64,000 nucleotides of DNA from Spirogloea muscicola (Eukaryota; Streptophyta; Zygnematophyceae; Spirogloeales; Spirogloeaceae): assembly GCA_009602725.1 (NCBI GenBank), contig WELB01000009.1:279480-343479 (forward strand), given 5' to 3'. The notes under the pieces are model-generated. The model made no database searches. It saw only the letters and a list, made by a program, of their open reading frames with translations, and was not told the origin of the DNA. The position numbers and the translations under genes are program-made. How positions within the stretch are numbered: position 1 is the stretch's first letter; every line of letters begins with the position of its first letter. Below, piece by piece: positions 44,177 to 58,000 of this stretch.

Positions 44177-46035
44177 TCAACCGTCATCAAGGAGGCCTTT
44201 GTGCCGCTTTCTCTCGCGCTTCCGGCGCAACCGCTCTTGCCGCTCCTTCTCCAGCAATGCCTCCTCCCTTGCGTCCTCCTCCCGGGCAAGCCGGGCACTG
44301 CATGAGCTCAACCCCAAAGAGTTTAGGGCTGGGGCCAGTCAGGCGCCTCATCTGGAGGTTGCTTGCTGCGCACCTTGCCTGGGTCACGCAACTGCGCTGA
44401 CTATGCTGTTGAAAGGAGGAATGGAGAAGGATGTAGTACGTCTCACTTACCTACGCCGCTCCTCAGCCTGCACACGTGCGAAGCCGACCTCCATGTCGCG
44501 GTCATCGCGGTCGTCCATACCGCGATACTTGTTCGGGTCATAGCTGCACATGTTGAGATTTGTGATATTTCCTCAGCGACCCTTCAAGAGCTTGCTCAGC
44601 TGCAGCAGGTCAACCTCAAAAAACTGGGCCTTGCAGAATAGTCAATGGTAGTTTGCTTGGCTAACCCGAACATCTTGCGGATCATTGATGACACGCCGTC
44701 ATAGGCGGCCGCGCCGCTGGCTTGGTCGTCGTCATCAGATGCCACAAACGAGTCATCATCGTCGTACTCGTCCTCCACCACCTCGGGCTTCCCATTGTGC
44801 CGCTTGAGGTAGGGGCTCTGAATAGCACCCAATGGCCGCTTTGATGGAGCGAGCTCCACACGTCCGCGGTGCATAGGTGGCTTCTGCGGGTGCCACGAGC
44901 AATGCATCATATGTCTTTGTAAGCAGCAACTTTCAGCAACCTTCTGAATCCACAGTTATATTCGCAAGCTGTGGAAAGAAGTCAAGCGCTGAGCTCCTCA
45001 CGCAACCTCAGTTCACCACCCTGCACCTCACCCTTTACTTACATTCTGAACTTGAAGACTGATCTCTAAGCAAGGGTCCATGGGGAGGCAAAGTACCTCA
45101 GCCGCCCTATGGGTTAGTCGGGCAGGAGTGGACGCAGTGGACGATGACGGCTGTGCCTCTGTCAACGTTCGAGCCACTGGCTGCCTCAGCAGCCCTGCTG
45201 ATGCACTCGCTTTCCCACCAGCGCCGCTAAAGGGCAGCTTGGTGGGCGGGCCAGCTCTGCCATTGGCAGGATGCTCAGCAGAAGATGCCCCTCTGGCTGT
45301 GCCCAAGGACGCGAGCTCCGCCCTCGCTGATGGGGCAGGGGCGCCGCGAGCAGCCGGCTCTGCAGCGCCTCTTTTGGCCGCCATCGGCGTGGCACCCACT
45401 GGTCGCCCATCTGTACGGCCACCCGCAGACCGAGCGGTTGCCTGTGCACTGCCGGATCTCTGGCTGACAAGCTTCTCCGACAGCCCAGCAGGTCCACCAT
45501 TCCGAGCCACTATCTTTTTCATTGCCGTCAGCGGCGGTCGGCCACTGCTGGCTCGGGGATCAGGCCCCCGTCCTCCGCCAGAGCCGCCGGGCCTGGCGTT
45601 GCGTGGGCCATCAGGAGGCCGGTCACGGTCGCGCACTGACGCCCTCTGGGGCGCCCTTGCCTCTGCTGGCCGAGGCAACTTGCCGCTGCCGCCGCCGCCG
45701 CCGCCGCCCCTGCCGTTGCCAGCACCATTGCTGCTGGGCATCAAATGTTCCGAGCCACGGCCGCTGGTGCTCGTCTCGCCAGCTTGCCCTGCAAGAGACA
45801 ATAACTACAACTGAGTGAGACTGGTACGTGGCGCAATAAACCTTATGGTTGGTAATAGCTGTTGTATGTTCGCCAAGCCAGGATGGTCGGGGCTATGCTC
45901 CAAGGAGCCCCACGTGCAGGAGGAGTGCCGTCTGGGGCGCTGCCGCCGAGCAGGAGCGCGTACTTCCGCGCCTCCCGCAGGCGCTGCGCCCGCTCTCGCT
46001 TCTGCTCCCCATGGCCGCCGCCGCCGCAGGAGCAC
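44177..46035 (-). CDS. SPT2: SPT2-like chromatin protein (histone H3/H4 chaperone), 5' end unresolved
   Basis: Seen: minus-strand exons about 46035-45914, 45788-45097, 44883-44666, 44543-44451 and 44297-44177 (stop TGA), phases consistent where checked. The first contains EQKRERAQRLREARKYALLL, like the N-terminal SPT2 coiled segment. The second is a long low-complexity Gly/Ala/Pro/Arg-rich linker. The last three give GVSSMIRKMFGYDPNKYRGM, DDRDDRDMEVGFARVQAEER and SARLAREEDAREEALLEKER, the conserved SPT2 domain. Known: SPT2 binds H3-H4 tetramers through this C-terminal domain and helps histone recycling in transcribed chromatin. An acidic DEYDDDDSFVASDDDDQ patch precedes the domain. An in-frame stop upstream of the first exon, with no ATG between, shows that a further 5' exon exists; it may be in or near 46.4-46.6 kb or the gap. 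Confidence 0.85.
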
Positions 46036-46040
46036 GGCTA

Positions 46041-46707
<667 letters not shown>

Positions 46708-47554
46708 NNNNNNNNNNNNNNNNNNNNNNNNNNNNNNNNNNNNNNNNNNNNNNNNNNNNNNNNNNNNNNNNNNNNNNNNNNNNNNNNNNNNNNNNNNNNN
46801 NNNNNNNNNNNNNNNNNNNNNNNNNNNNNNNNNNNNNNNNNNNNNNNNNNNNNNNNNNNNNNNNNNNNNNNNNNNNNNNNNNNNNNNNNNNNNNNNNNNN
46901 NNNNNNNNNNNNNNNNNNNNNNNNNNNNNNNNNNNNNNNNNNNNNNNNNNNNNNNNNNNNNNNNNNNNNNNNNNNNNNNNNNNNNNNNNNNNNNNNNNNN
47001 NNNNNNNNNNNNNNNNNNNNNNNNNNNNNNNNNNNNNNNNNNNNNNNNNNNNNNNNNNNNNNNNNNNNNNNNNNNNNNNNNNNNNNNNNNNNNNNNNNNN
47101 NNNNNNNNNNNNNNNNNNNNNNNNNNNNNNNNNNNNNNNNNNNNNNNNNNNNNNNNNNNNNNNNNNNNNNNNNNNNNNNNNNNNNNNNNNNNNNNNNNNN
47201 NNNNNNNNNNNNNNNNNNNNNNNNNNNNNNNNNNNNNNNNNNNNNNNNNNNNNNNNNNNNNNNNNNNNNNNNNNNNNNNNNNNNNNNNNNNNNNNNNNNN
47301 NNNNNNNNNNNNNNNNNNNNNNNNNNNNNNNNNNNNNNNNNNNNNNNNNNNNNNNNNNNNNNNNNNNNNNNNNNNNNNNNNNNNNNNNNNNNNNNNNNNN
47401 NNNNNNNNNNNNNNNNNNNNNNNNNNNNNNNNNNNNNNNNNNNNNNNNNNNNNNNNNNNNNNNNNNNNNNNNNNNNNNNNNNNNNNNNNNNNNNNNNNNN
47501 NNNNNNNNNNNNNNNNNNNNNNNNNNNNNNNNNNNNNNNNNNNNNNNNNNNNNN
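46708..47554. other. Assembly gap (847 N)
   Basis: The gap hides the start of MSH3 and possibly the shared upstream region of MSH3 (+) and the SPT2-like gene (-). Confidence 0.95.
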
Positions 47555-50500
47555 GCGCTCACCGGCGGCTGTTGGCGGGGCGTCCTCGGCGGCGGCGGTG
47601 GCGGCGGCGGCGGCGCATGGCGCTGACGCGGACGAGTCCGCGGAGGGGGCGGCGGGCCCTGCGGAGTCCTTGGAGCCTGCAGCGGCAGGCACCGACAGCG
47701 AAGCTGGCGGCGAGAGCCGGCCGCTGCCGTCGCCGCCCGCCAAGCGCCCGCGGCCGGCGCCGGAGCTGCCGAGCCCGGTCTCGGACGCCGCCACGTGAGC
47801 AGCGCCCTCGTTGCCATTCCTTGAGTTTAGGTCACAACTAGGGTGGAACTGTCAAATTGAGCTGTTATAGAGGGGGCGGGGGCTGTGAATGGCCAGCCCA
47901 GAAAGAACGAACAAGGTGTTAAGGCACCGATTCTGTGGAATAATTGTATTGATTTTGACGCAGTGGTAAAAGAATGGCAAATGCGTTAGTAGTAGTGACT
48001 ACTGGAAGAGTCTTCCTCTCCAAAGGGCCGAAACTCGCCAGAAGCACACAGCTATGAGAGATAGGACTTGCCGCAGTGCGATCATGCTAAACGTTATTGA
48101 TTTCTCTGGTAAGCATTGGGTGTTTGGTGGTGGCCATGACGGCCTTTCAGGCACGCGCGGTTCGTGGACAAGCTCCTGGCGCGCTCCGACGCGCAGGGGA
48201 AACTGCTGGAGCGCGGCGCCGTCACCGGTCAAGGCTCTGGCCCCGGCGGCGCGCCGTCGGTCGACAAGTACACGCCGCTGGAGCTCCAGGTGGGCGAGCC
48301 AGTCCCGACACCGGGGCTGGAATCGGTTTTGAATGCCCGCGCCATGGCATAGATGGTGCAGTGCTAAGCCGGCGGCGGTCGTGGCGGGGCCCAGGTGCTG
48401 GACCTCAAGCGCCGCTATCCGGACGTCCTCCTCATGGTCGAAGTCGGATACAAGGTCTGCCAGCGAAACCCACGTCCATTGCCTCAGGCAGTCCTGCATC
48501 CTGAGCCTTGCTCTAGTGTGCGCAGTGCCGCCGGCCTGCCCACCTGCCCAGCACCGCTCAGGGCGCGCGCCGGGCTGCTGCCTCTGCCGCTGCGCCTGCT
48601 GTTTGCAGTACCGATTCTTCGGGGAGGATGCGGAGAAGGCGGCGCGGGTACTTGGCGTCTTCGCCTACTACAGCCGCGCGTTCTTGACGGCGTCGGTGCC
48701 GGTGTTCCGCCTCCACGTCCATGTCCGGTGGCTCGTTGAGGCCGGCCACAAGGTCGGCGTCGTGCGGCAGACGGAGACTGGTGAGCGAGCGGGCCGGCAC
48801 CGCTTCCTCACTGGTCTGGTCGGGCCCTCGGTTGCTGGCATTGACTTGGCAACTTCAGCGGCGGCTTTGACGGTGTCATCCGTTCTTTGGTTGCCTGCAG
48901 CGGCAATCAAAGCGCATGGCGACAACCGCTCGGGGCCATTCACGCGAGGGTTGTCAGCGCTGTACACGGCCGCGACCCTCGAGGCTGCCGAGGACCTCGG
49001 CGGCAACAGCAGCGATGCCGACGCCAGGGGCCGGCTGACCTCCTACCTGGTGTGCGTCACGGAGCGGCCGCTTGCCGGCGGCAAGGGCGACTTGGCGCAG
49101 GGTCCACGTGGTGACAGAGTGGCGGAAGTGCGCATGGGCCTGGTCGCCGTCGAGGCTGCGACCGGCGACGTCGCGTTCGACGAGTTCGATGACCGAGCGG
49201 CGCGGCCCGAGCTCGAGGCGCGCCTCCTCGCGCTGACGCCCGCCGAGCTGCTGTTGGCGGAGCCGCTCTCGGCTTCGACTGAGAAGGTGCATGCTCATAT
49301 GCTATTCAGATAGTGTACAAGAAATCAGAGTGCACCGTGGCTCTGCACAATGCACTTGAATGCAAGGTAGCATGGTTTGGGCTAAAGATGATCATGATAG
49401 TTGTAAGACTGGTGTAATTACATAAGAACAAAATTAGACACAGATATCGGACACTGTGGCCGACTGCTGAATGTTTGGTAGTAACACTACATGTCACAAT
49501 GTATCTTGGCGCACCGCAGGTCCTTGCTGACTATGTTGGGCCCTCAGCCCGCGTGCGCGTGGAGCGCGTTCCCCGGGCGCGTGTTGCCGATGGCGGAGCG
49601 CTCGCTGAGGTCGCCTCCTTCTATGCAGATGGGGCGCCAGTGGCAATCAGCAAGGGGGGCCCCGGCGATGGTGGCAACGGTATCGACGAGGGGCTGCAGG
49701 TCTGCGTCCAATCCTCTGTAGCTGCCTAAGCAGCTGACAAAACTATGTGACAAGACCAGAGTGGGCCTTTCCTTCCGTTGGACAAGTGAAGCTGTCGCTA
49801 CTAGTTGACATTGTCAAGATCAAGCGCTGACTCCATGGTAGCCACTAAGAGCGTGGGTTAAGGGCTCCAGATTTGGGTTAAGGGCTCCAGATTTTGGATT
49901 AGGTGGCACTGGTGGAAGCTTTATACCAGGATATCAGGAAGGAGACGGAATCTTACAAGTTTGGGCAGGGCTCAGGATTTTGGGAAGGATGTGGCACCTG
50001 CGCTTGCGCATGCACTTCCGCAGCTGATTAAGCACTTATGTCAACACCCTCTTGTTGATCTCCTTGCTGTGGGACTCCCTCTGTGGTGGTTATCTCTGAC
50101 CCAAGCCCAGCGAAGCATTCAGAGTGGCCGCACCTGTGCACCCTGTAGGCAATCATGGCAATGCCGGAGCTGGCCGTCCAGGCGTTGGCGCTGGCCGTGG
50201 CCCACCTCCAACAATTTGGCCTGCAGGACATGCTGCGCCTTGGCGCATCCTTCCGGCCTCTGTCTGTCGGTGGCGAGATGACGCTTTCACCGAACGCCCT
50301 CGCCCAGCTTGAGGTACTTTGAATCCTTGTTGTGCTACTGGACAGAAAGTTGCCTAAACAGCAACAATGAAATGAAGATGGGATCAGAACAGATCTACTG
50401 TGAAGTTTTGTCGACACGTGCATGTTGTGTTGGATCAGCTAGAAGAATTTTTAAAAAAATGTTAGGCTCGAGCTTTTGGCCAGGTCTTGCGGAATAGCTT

Positions 50501-53500
50501 CGACGGGCAGGAGCATGGCTCTCTCCTGTGGCTGCTCGACCACACTTGCACGCCCTCCGGTGGGCGGCTTCTGCGCCACTGGGTAAGTCTTGCAATATTT
50601 GAACCAGCCCATTATCTATATGCTTGGATGGAACTCAGAGCCCAAATCTATTCCTTACTCTTAAATCCTTTGCTGGCTGATATGACCCCTAACGAAGGAT
50701 GTTAGGGTCTAAAGCAAGCTCTGCAAGATACTTTGACAGTAATGCCACTGACGGCCCATGAGGTGAATAACGCACTGCCAAATACGTCTGCTAGCCGCCA
50801 CTCTGGGGGAAAAGGCTCAGCAGCGTTAATCTGGTATTGGCTCTGAGTGTATTCTGCTTGTAGTGCCACCAGTGGCTATCTGACCTCAGAGATCATATGT
50901 GTGTGCAGACTTGTGGGTAGCCCTTGATGTCTTGGCTGCCGCATCATTATGGCTGCAGGTGACGCACCCTCTGCAGGACCAGATGCAGATTGAGGACCGG
51001 CTGGATGCTGTGGCAGAGCTGTTGGCTAGCCTTGGCAGCGTCAGCTCAACAGGGCTCAGCGAGGGCACTTACCCAGGTAGCGGTAAGGGCGGGCGCATCG
51101 TCGGCGCTGCCAGCCGCGGGCGGGGCACCGCCGCCGTTGCCGCTGCGGGCCCGTGGGCGCTCGTGCCCGAGGTGCTGGCAGCACTCGGTCGTGGCTCCGA
51201 CGTGGAGCGCGGTATCACGCGCATCTTCCATCGGACGGCGACTCCTGCTGAGGTGTAGACCCTCAAATGCAAACTCAAAGATGGACAAGCTGAATGTCTC
51301 ACATCGCATGCTATAATGCAAGGTGCAAAACAATATGTGAACAACTTAGTCCGCTATTGCCAGGTGGTCACCTACATCTTGGTCCAGGAGCTGCTATAGT
51401 TGCCGTGCTTGCTGGCTCCACATGTTAAATGCATGGAATCTTATGCGCTTCACCACTTTCTTCTCCTCATGTGCAGTTTGTGGCTGTCATGCAAAGCTTG
51501 CTCTCTGCGTCGAAGCAGCTGAGCCGGATATGGCCAGTCGCAGTTAGCAGCGACGCCAGCGTGCCTGAGGAGGTCAGGGGACCACCGACCGGCAGCTCCC
51601 GCCAGTCGCTCCTGTCGCGGCTCCTGGCAGCCGCAACATCTGTGACGGTGCGGCAGCACGCAGCAAGGCTGCTGTCAGCCCTGGACGCAGAGGCGGCAAG
51701 CCGGGGCGACAAGCTCTCGCTGCTGGTCACGACTGGGGGCAGGTTTCCTATGGTATGGACATTTGCTCACACCACCTAAGCCTCATAGGCCCAGAAACGA
51801 AGACCTGAAGTAGTAACCACGTTCTATTAAGCTTCTGTTGTCGATGTCAGTGTGTGGACCAGCTGGCTACGACAAGCTCCAGTTGTCCTTGAGCAATGCA
51901 ATATGTTTCTGTCCTTATGAACCACTGCATGCATGCGCGGCAATGGCAGGTTGCCAGGTGCCGTGAGGGCATCAAGGCTGCAGAGAGCAGGCTGAGCGAG
52001 CTGCTCCCCGACCTCAGGAAGCTGCTGCGGAGCCCCTCGCTTGAGTTTGCGACGGTTTCGGGCACGTCGTACCTCGTTGAGGCACGTGTTACTGCACAGA
52101 TTGTGTTGTAATTTAGATTCTGTGATATTGCAAAAGTGGTTGCAGGAGGCAGTAGCCCGAGCACAGACTCCTTAGCAGAATCTGCACGAGGCATCTGGCT
52201 GGACTCATATTCTGTGGTCTTATTGAAGCAATCCAGTGTGGCTGTTATCTCCATACAGTCAAGATCCATTGGCAGCACCTGATGTGTGTTTCCGGGGGGG
52301 GGAGCTCAGGTGCCTGTTGCGCAGCGAGTGCCTGGGGACTGGATCAAGGTGAGCAGCACGAAGCGGTGCAACCGGTACCACCCGCCGGCGGTGCTGGCGG
52401 CGTACAACACGCTGGCGCTGGCGCGCGAGGAGCTGCTCGCCGCCTGCAATGCAGGCTGGCACGAGTTCCTGGGCGAGTTTGCTGGGCTGTATGCGGACTT
52501 CCGGGCCGCCGTCCGGGCGCTCGCCGCTCTGGACTGCCTCCACTCTCTAACCCTGGTGGCCAGGAACACTGTGAGCCTTGGCATTTAGACCTTTGTTTGG
52601 AAATTCTCATTGCACTCATAAGTCTCATATTGCGTGTACCTAGACTCTTGGAGCAATTTATGTCTTTGTCACAATACAGTGAGCTCATTTTCGGGGATCC
52701 ATTTCTGCAGGGCTATGTGCGACCTGTTTTTGCTCGTAGTGACGAGCCAGCGCAGCTTATCATCAGGGAGGGCAGGCATCCGGTAAGCCTCCATAAAAGC
52801 CTTCGAAATCCAGTGCTATGCGCTTCTTTCAATCAGCTCATTCCCGTACAAAAGCAGGTCATCACAGCCGCAGAGAGAGGAACAACAAGATCTGTCTAGA
52901 GCTCTTGCTTTCATTCCAAGTGCTTTGCTGCTGGCCTTTCAGGTGTACAAGAGTCACATTCACAGGCGGCAGCAATTCCCTTGGGCAGGTCCTGGAGGTG
53001 CAGCTGGCAGAGCGCTTCGTGCCAAATGACACGCTATTGTTGGGCGAGGGCGAACGCTGCCAGATCATCACCGGCCCCAACATGGGCGGCAAGAGCTGCT
53101 ACATCCGCCAGGTGGCCCTGATTGCCATCATGGCCCAGGTACGCTGCCACTCTCTTGTCTCGTCTAGATTGATGGGTCTTGGTGCTGAATGGCGTCCAGC
53201 ATGCCCTGCAAGCCAGCACGTCAAGATGTCATCATCGTACCGCTATGCTTGTTGATTACATCCGTATGCTCCAGCAACAATGGAGACTTCGTTTGTCTTG
53301 ATGTCTAGATGGGTTGCTAAGAACATTAGGAAACGTGTTGAAATTGAAAGGCAAAGCAAGTTATCAACTAAGTTATATTGACCATAGCGCTATCGGACTT
53401 GAACCGATGACCAAAAGGAGCACACTTTTGAGTCTGCCATGGTGTGCCCCATCAACAACTTCATGTTACGTGGTGCAGATTGGGTCGTTCGTACCTGCCA

Positions 53501-54691
53501 CATCAGTCAGACTGAGGGTGCTGGATGCCATAATGACGCGGATGGGCGCCTCAGACTCGCTCCAGCGCGGCCGGAGCACGTTCCTTGAGGAGCTTGGGGA
53601 GGCGTCCGACATCCTGCGGCTGGCAACAGGGCGCTCCCTTGTCATCTGTGATGAGCTTGGGCGTGGCACGTCTACGCACGACGGCGTGGCAATTGCATTC
53701 GCCACACTGCAGGTCCATATCATCTATGTTGTCAATCTACATGGTTAGACAGCATTCTGTTTGCTTAGTAACTTCTGTTGGATAGCGGAGTCCTCCTTCG
53801 ATCGACTCCTTACTGTCAATCATCTTGCCTCTTTCACGAGATCCTGGTAGGGCTTTGACTGTGTATCCTTGTTGCTTGCCACGCAGTATCTTCTTGAGAC
53901 GACGAAGTGCTTGACCCTCTTCGTGACGCACTACCCAAAGATTTCAGAGCTGCAAATCGACTTTCCAAAGCAGCTAGGCTGCTACTATGTCTCCTTCCTG
54001 GCAAGCACGGCGAGGTCCAACGGAGCCTCGACGCCTGAGGCCAACGCCGCCAACGGCAGCGCTGGCGACTCGGGCCATAATGCAGGGGCATCAGACTCAG
54101 TCACGTTCCTGTACAAGCTGGCGCCTGGGGTTGCACCTAGGAGCTTCGGCCTGCATGTAGCGCGGCTTGCTGAGGTCCATGCCAGCCACACCATTCTTGC
54201 ACTTTCATCATGATCACACCCAGTTGGCATCCTCCAGCGTGTGGAGATCAAGCTTAATGTGCAAGTCAGAGTACTAGAAGTTGTTATACTGATTCTCAGC
54301 ACTACTGCAATGGTCTATGCAGATACCGGAGACCGTGGTGAAGAGGGCTGCAGATATGGCACTGAAGCTGGAGGACGAGGTGGGAAAGAGAAAGGCGGGA
54401 CTTGGCACTATGGAGCTTGAGCCTAGGGAGATCGATGTTGCCACCTATCACACTGAAAGTGCGGAATGCAGTGAGGATCCACAAGTACGAACAGAGTCAG
54501 GGGTCTATGGATCCAGTCGAGACTGCTTAGCAGCTGTTGCTGATCAGGTAGAGGGCCCTGGCGTCAGCCACATAGTGCGAAGTCTTGTGAAGGTTCGGAC
54601 GTCCTCGTGTGCCGATAGAAGTGAACAGAGCTTACAGAATTTAAGACAGCTGCAGATGGATATTTCAAGGACTAATTGCTCCTACAGTTGA
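47555..54691 (+). CDS. MSH3: DNA mismatch repair protein MSH3 (5' end in gap)
   Basis: Seen: seventeen exons in phase: 47555-47794, 48151-48289, 48395-48454, 48609-48780, 48901-49286, 49520-49699, 50149-50313, 50484-50582, 50959-51252, 51477-51752, 51950-52081, 52310-52570, 52711-52782, 52989-53138, 53479-53712, 53887-54174 and 54323-54691. The order is MutS I mismatch-binding ([20 protein letters not shown], then [20 protein letters not shown]), connector, lever/clamp ([20 protein letters not shown]) and ATPase (Walker A GPNMGGKS, signature [13 protein letters not shown], Walker [16 protein letters not shown], then [12 protein letters not shown]). KYTPLE plus [12 protein letters not shown] separates MSH3 from MSH6. 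Known: MSH2-MSH3 recognises insertion/deletion loops. Oddities: the intron after 52081 needs a GC donor, and a variable tail of about 90 residues follows the last conserved segment. A short exon between 49699 and 50149 may have been missed. Confidence 0.93.
49855..49895 (+). repeat. Two-copy 20-bp tandem repeat, telomere-like
   Basis: GGGTTAAGGGCTCCAGATTT occurs twice at a 20-base period inside an MSH3 intron. Its GGGTTAAGGG core resembles a telomere unit. Confidence 0.6.
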
Positions 54692-55003
54692 CCAATTTCA
54701 CGCTTCCTCCTCTGTCCTGTGTCCTAGCTGGTACTGTTACTGCTGGGCAACTGATGTCCTTACAGATGCCAACAACGGGATAACAGTCAGGTTTCGGCAC
54801 ATCATTGAAGTCAGCGTAAAGTTGTAAGTGACACAAAGAGTGGACATCCCCAAGTGCAGGCCACAGACGTCGATAACAGTCGTTTAGCTCCTACAGCTTG
54901 GCACCTGATGTTGCTCATTTCGTATTGCAAAAAACGTGCCCAGCAGGTCGTGATGATCAACTTTATGTACTACCCAGCTTGCACATGGAGAGATACGTCA
55001 TGC
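54692..55003. terminator. Shared 3' region of convergent MSH3 and POLA1
   Basis: The two stop codons lie about 310 bases apart and face each other. TGTAA, the usual chlorophyte polyadenylation signal, occurs on plus near 54825 (about 130 nt after the MSH3 stop) and on minus near 54762 (about 240 nt after the POLA1 stop). Assuming both are used, the two transcripts overlap as antisense RNA by roughly 60 bases or a little more. Confidence 0.45.
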
Positions 55004-58000
55004 TCATGCTGAAACAACGCAGAGCCTGTCCATCTGGATCCATTTGTAAGCCGAGCGGTCCTGAATTGCACGCACTACACTGGCAGCCGCCTCCATGGTG
55101 CTATGAAGTGGCGCCAGCTTGCGCTCAGCCATCTGGCGAGCTGCTGAATCCTCAATCTGCAGCAGCAGCAGCATCACTAGCAACTCCTTATTCGACGTCC
55201 ACTATAAAAAGCAGATGATGAGAATTGCCAAACAAACGGGGCACCTTCTCTCTAATACTTCGGTTGCGTACTTCACTGGACAATTGTCTGGTTGCTAAGA
55301 AACTCACCTTGTTAAGAGTTTGGGATGGGTCAAGCAACCGTAGGAAGTGCGAGAGTTGCTTGTAGAGGTCAGCCTCTGAGTATTTGCGCACCATCCGGCC
55401 TGTACACCTGCAACTCGACAACCAGAAACTAAGCATAGTCTGACCCAGTCTATCTGAGATATTTGATGTGGCTAACAAGTCCTTACGACTGGCCTCGTCT
55501 GCTTTTGGGCACCTGGGGTAGTTGGGACAGGCTGTTCCCTTAGAGGGGCCCTGCCCTCCGAGCACACGGAGGGATGGGCTCCTTGAAGTGCAGCCACACA
55601 ACTCCTCGTCACACTAATTGACAGGAGAGGGTGCACTAATTGTCAGGGTGTTACAAGCACCTACTCAGAGATCCATCATTTACACAGACATTACAGCAAG
55701 TCTTCTGTGAATGACATGTAACAAAATGAGAGCTGTACATCTTATAGTGATGCTGATTTTGTACCCTTCACCTCAGATTCTAAAAGGACTTGTGCATGCA
55801 ACCATGAATATGCAACCTTTAGGTATTGACAAAGATGATGCAGAATGCTTACAATCATCCATGCATCATAGTAGCATGCCACGAAGTCCTCTGCCCTTCT
55901 CTTGACCTGCACAGCACAGCACAGCTTCCACACGGATGTATTCTCGACCTTGCATGTCAACTTGCACCAGCTTCACTGGAAGTCCACATATCGCAGGACC
56001 GATCATTCCATCCTTTTGCATGTGACACCTCCCGAGCTTGAATACTACATTGCAGAGTTCCTGCCTAGCAACCACTCGATTGTGTGGTCTGACGGGCTTG
56101 CTGTGTATTGCCCATGTCTTTGCAAAAGCTTGATAACTTCTGCTGCTTACGAAGGAGCTCAATCCAGGAGTCCTCTCAGTTGATCGTCCTACCTGGTTTG
56201 CCAGCATGGCAGGAGAAAGCATGGTAGGGGGCCCTGATGCATGGTCTGCTGGGCATTGTGGGCAGCGCAGCGGGCTGCAGCTGCTGCTGGCGTCCACCCT
56301 GCCGGGCAGCGGGGTGACAGGTGATCCGTTGGAGGAGTCGAGGTGGGCTGGACTAACGGAAGAGCTTGAGGAGGGAGGGGGAGAGGGTGTGAACGGGAAC
56401 TTCTGGCTGCATCGCGGGCACACCAGCTCAAGTGGCTCACAATGGCGATACCTGCAGCAGTGGTGAGACACTCGAGGCTGGGAGTCAAGAGGAGTCCACC
56501 ATACATTCCAGAAAGCTCTTGCTCATGCAGGCGCATATGTAGTAGTACTTACATTAGCACATTGTCATAAGCTGGTCAATGACAATGCATCAGGATGCTA
56601 CAGGAGAGTAGGGCTACAAGCGCAGCTTTACCTCTCATCATCATCGAGGCTGGCAGCCGAGGCCAGCAGGGCGTCCTCCTTGGCGCTGTGCGTGGAGGCT
56701 ATACTCTGCCTGTGGTACTGCAAGTAGGACAAGGGCATCAGCTCACATGGTTACACCAATCAGGTGGACAAGGTCCCCTTTTCAATCCCTTTTTGTAAGG
56801 GCTGGCTGCCGCTCTGTTATTGCAGCTTAATTATACAATTCACAATATTGTAGATTGCAGGCTTACCTTGGTCGTGTCCAAGCCCAAGCAGTCTGCCAAG
56901 CGAGCTGGATCGGTGCCCTCAATGGGCGCGCAGAGCCTTGACACCACAGGGTGAATCTGCGGCAATTCATTGATTCAATGGTGTCATGGATCGTTGAGCC
57001 TCCAGGATCTTCTCATGTGGGGTGTCAGTCCCACCCTCGATTTGGCTGCCATCCCTCTTCAAGTCGAGTACCCTGCAGTCTGCCTGCCTAAAGTATTCGG
57101 TAGCACAAGCGCGGAAGCACTGGCCAACATAAAGCTACCAAAGGCAACCTGAATAACAGGACGCCAGCCACTCTGTTTGTGTTGACTGCTTGCAGATGAA
57201 TATTCAAGCTCATTGGATGCTTTGATTTGCGTATACAGGCGTGCCTCTGACCTGCTGTGAGAGATAGTACTCAATGTCAACGTCCCAATTGCTACTGTCG
57301 CTCCTCAGTTCGTCTGGGTGGCGAGCTCTCTCCGCAATACTTCCCTGCACGGCAGTCCCTGATCCCTGCATTACCATTGTGCACGCAAGCTGCTACAGTC
57401 AGTGCATGACTAGCGAACATGTACTTGACCATCACATCCTTCACAGCTGCCACCTATAACGGTAGTCTATCGAGATACCGGCACCGGCAATGCATCACAG
57501 TGCGGCATACCCTGTCCTTGCAGATGATATATGGAACTGTGTCATTGGCTGCACAACCGTCCCGCCTTCCGCTCTGTTTCCTCCTGAGTGCCACCTGTTC
57601 AGCACACGTTGGACAGTGAGCAGCTGATAATCCGAGACAGAGAGTGCACAAGGAGTCAGCTTGATGCGCTGAGGGGTTCAAATCCGCGCCTTGCAGATCA
57701 TGTGCAGGTGACGTAAAGGCCAGCTCAACTGCAACTGCCTTTCAGATGAAATGCAGACTCAAGTGAGTCACAACTTAGAACTTAGACAACCCACCTGCAC
57801 GTGCGGTTGGCTCCGGGCGTCGGGATAGTCCTCTGGGGCCTTGGTCAGCGTCTTTGTGATCTCGTACTTGTCCAACTCCACTTCCCCTGCCCTCATGCGC
57901 TTGGCCAGCTGCTTGGCCAGCACATCACCTCCAGCTTCAGTTGTGACTCTGTGTACTTCTGCATTGCTGGCTAGCCGTCAGAGTGTCGCAGGGCTGCTTG

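Noticed and set aside
53380-53470. Minus-strand ATCGGTTCAAGTCCGAT, a perfect T-arm-like hairpin in an MSH3 intron
   Set aside because: No matching acceptor 5' strand, D-arm or A box was found at the right distance, so it is at best a tRNA fragment.
57660-57700. GGTTCAAATCC B-box-like sequence in a POLA1 intron
   Set aside because: No tRNA fold or upstream A box could be drawn.
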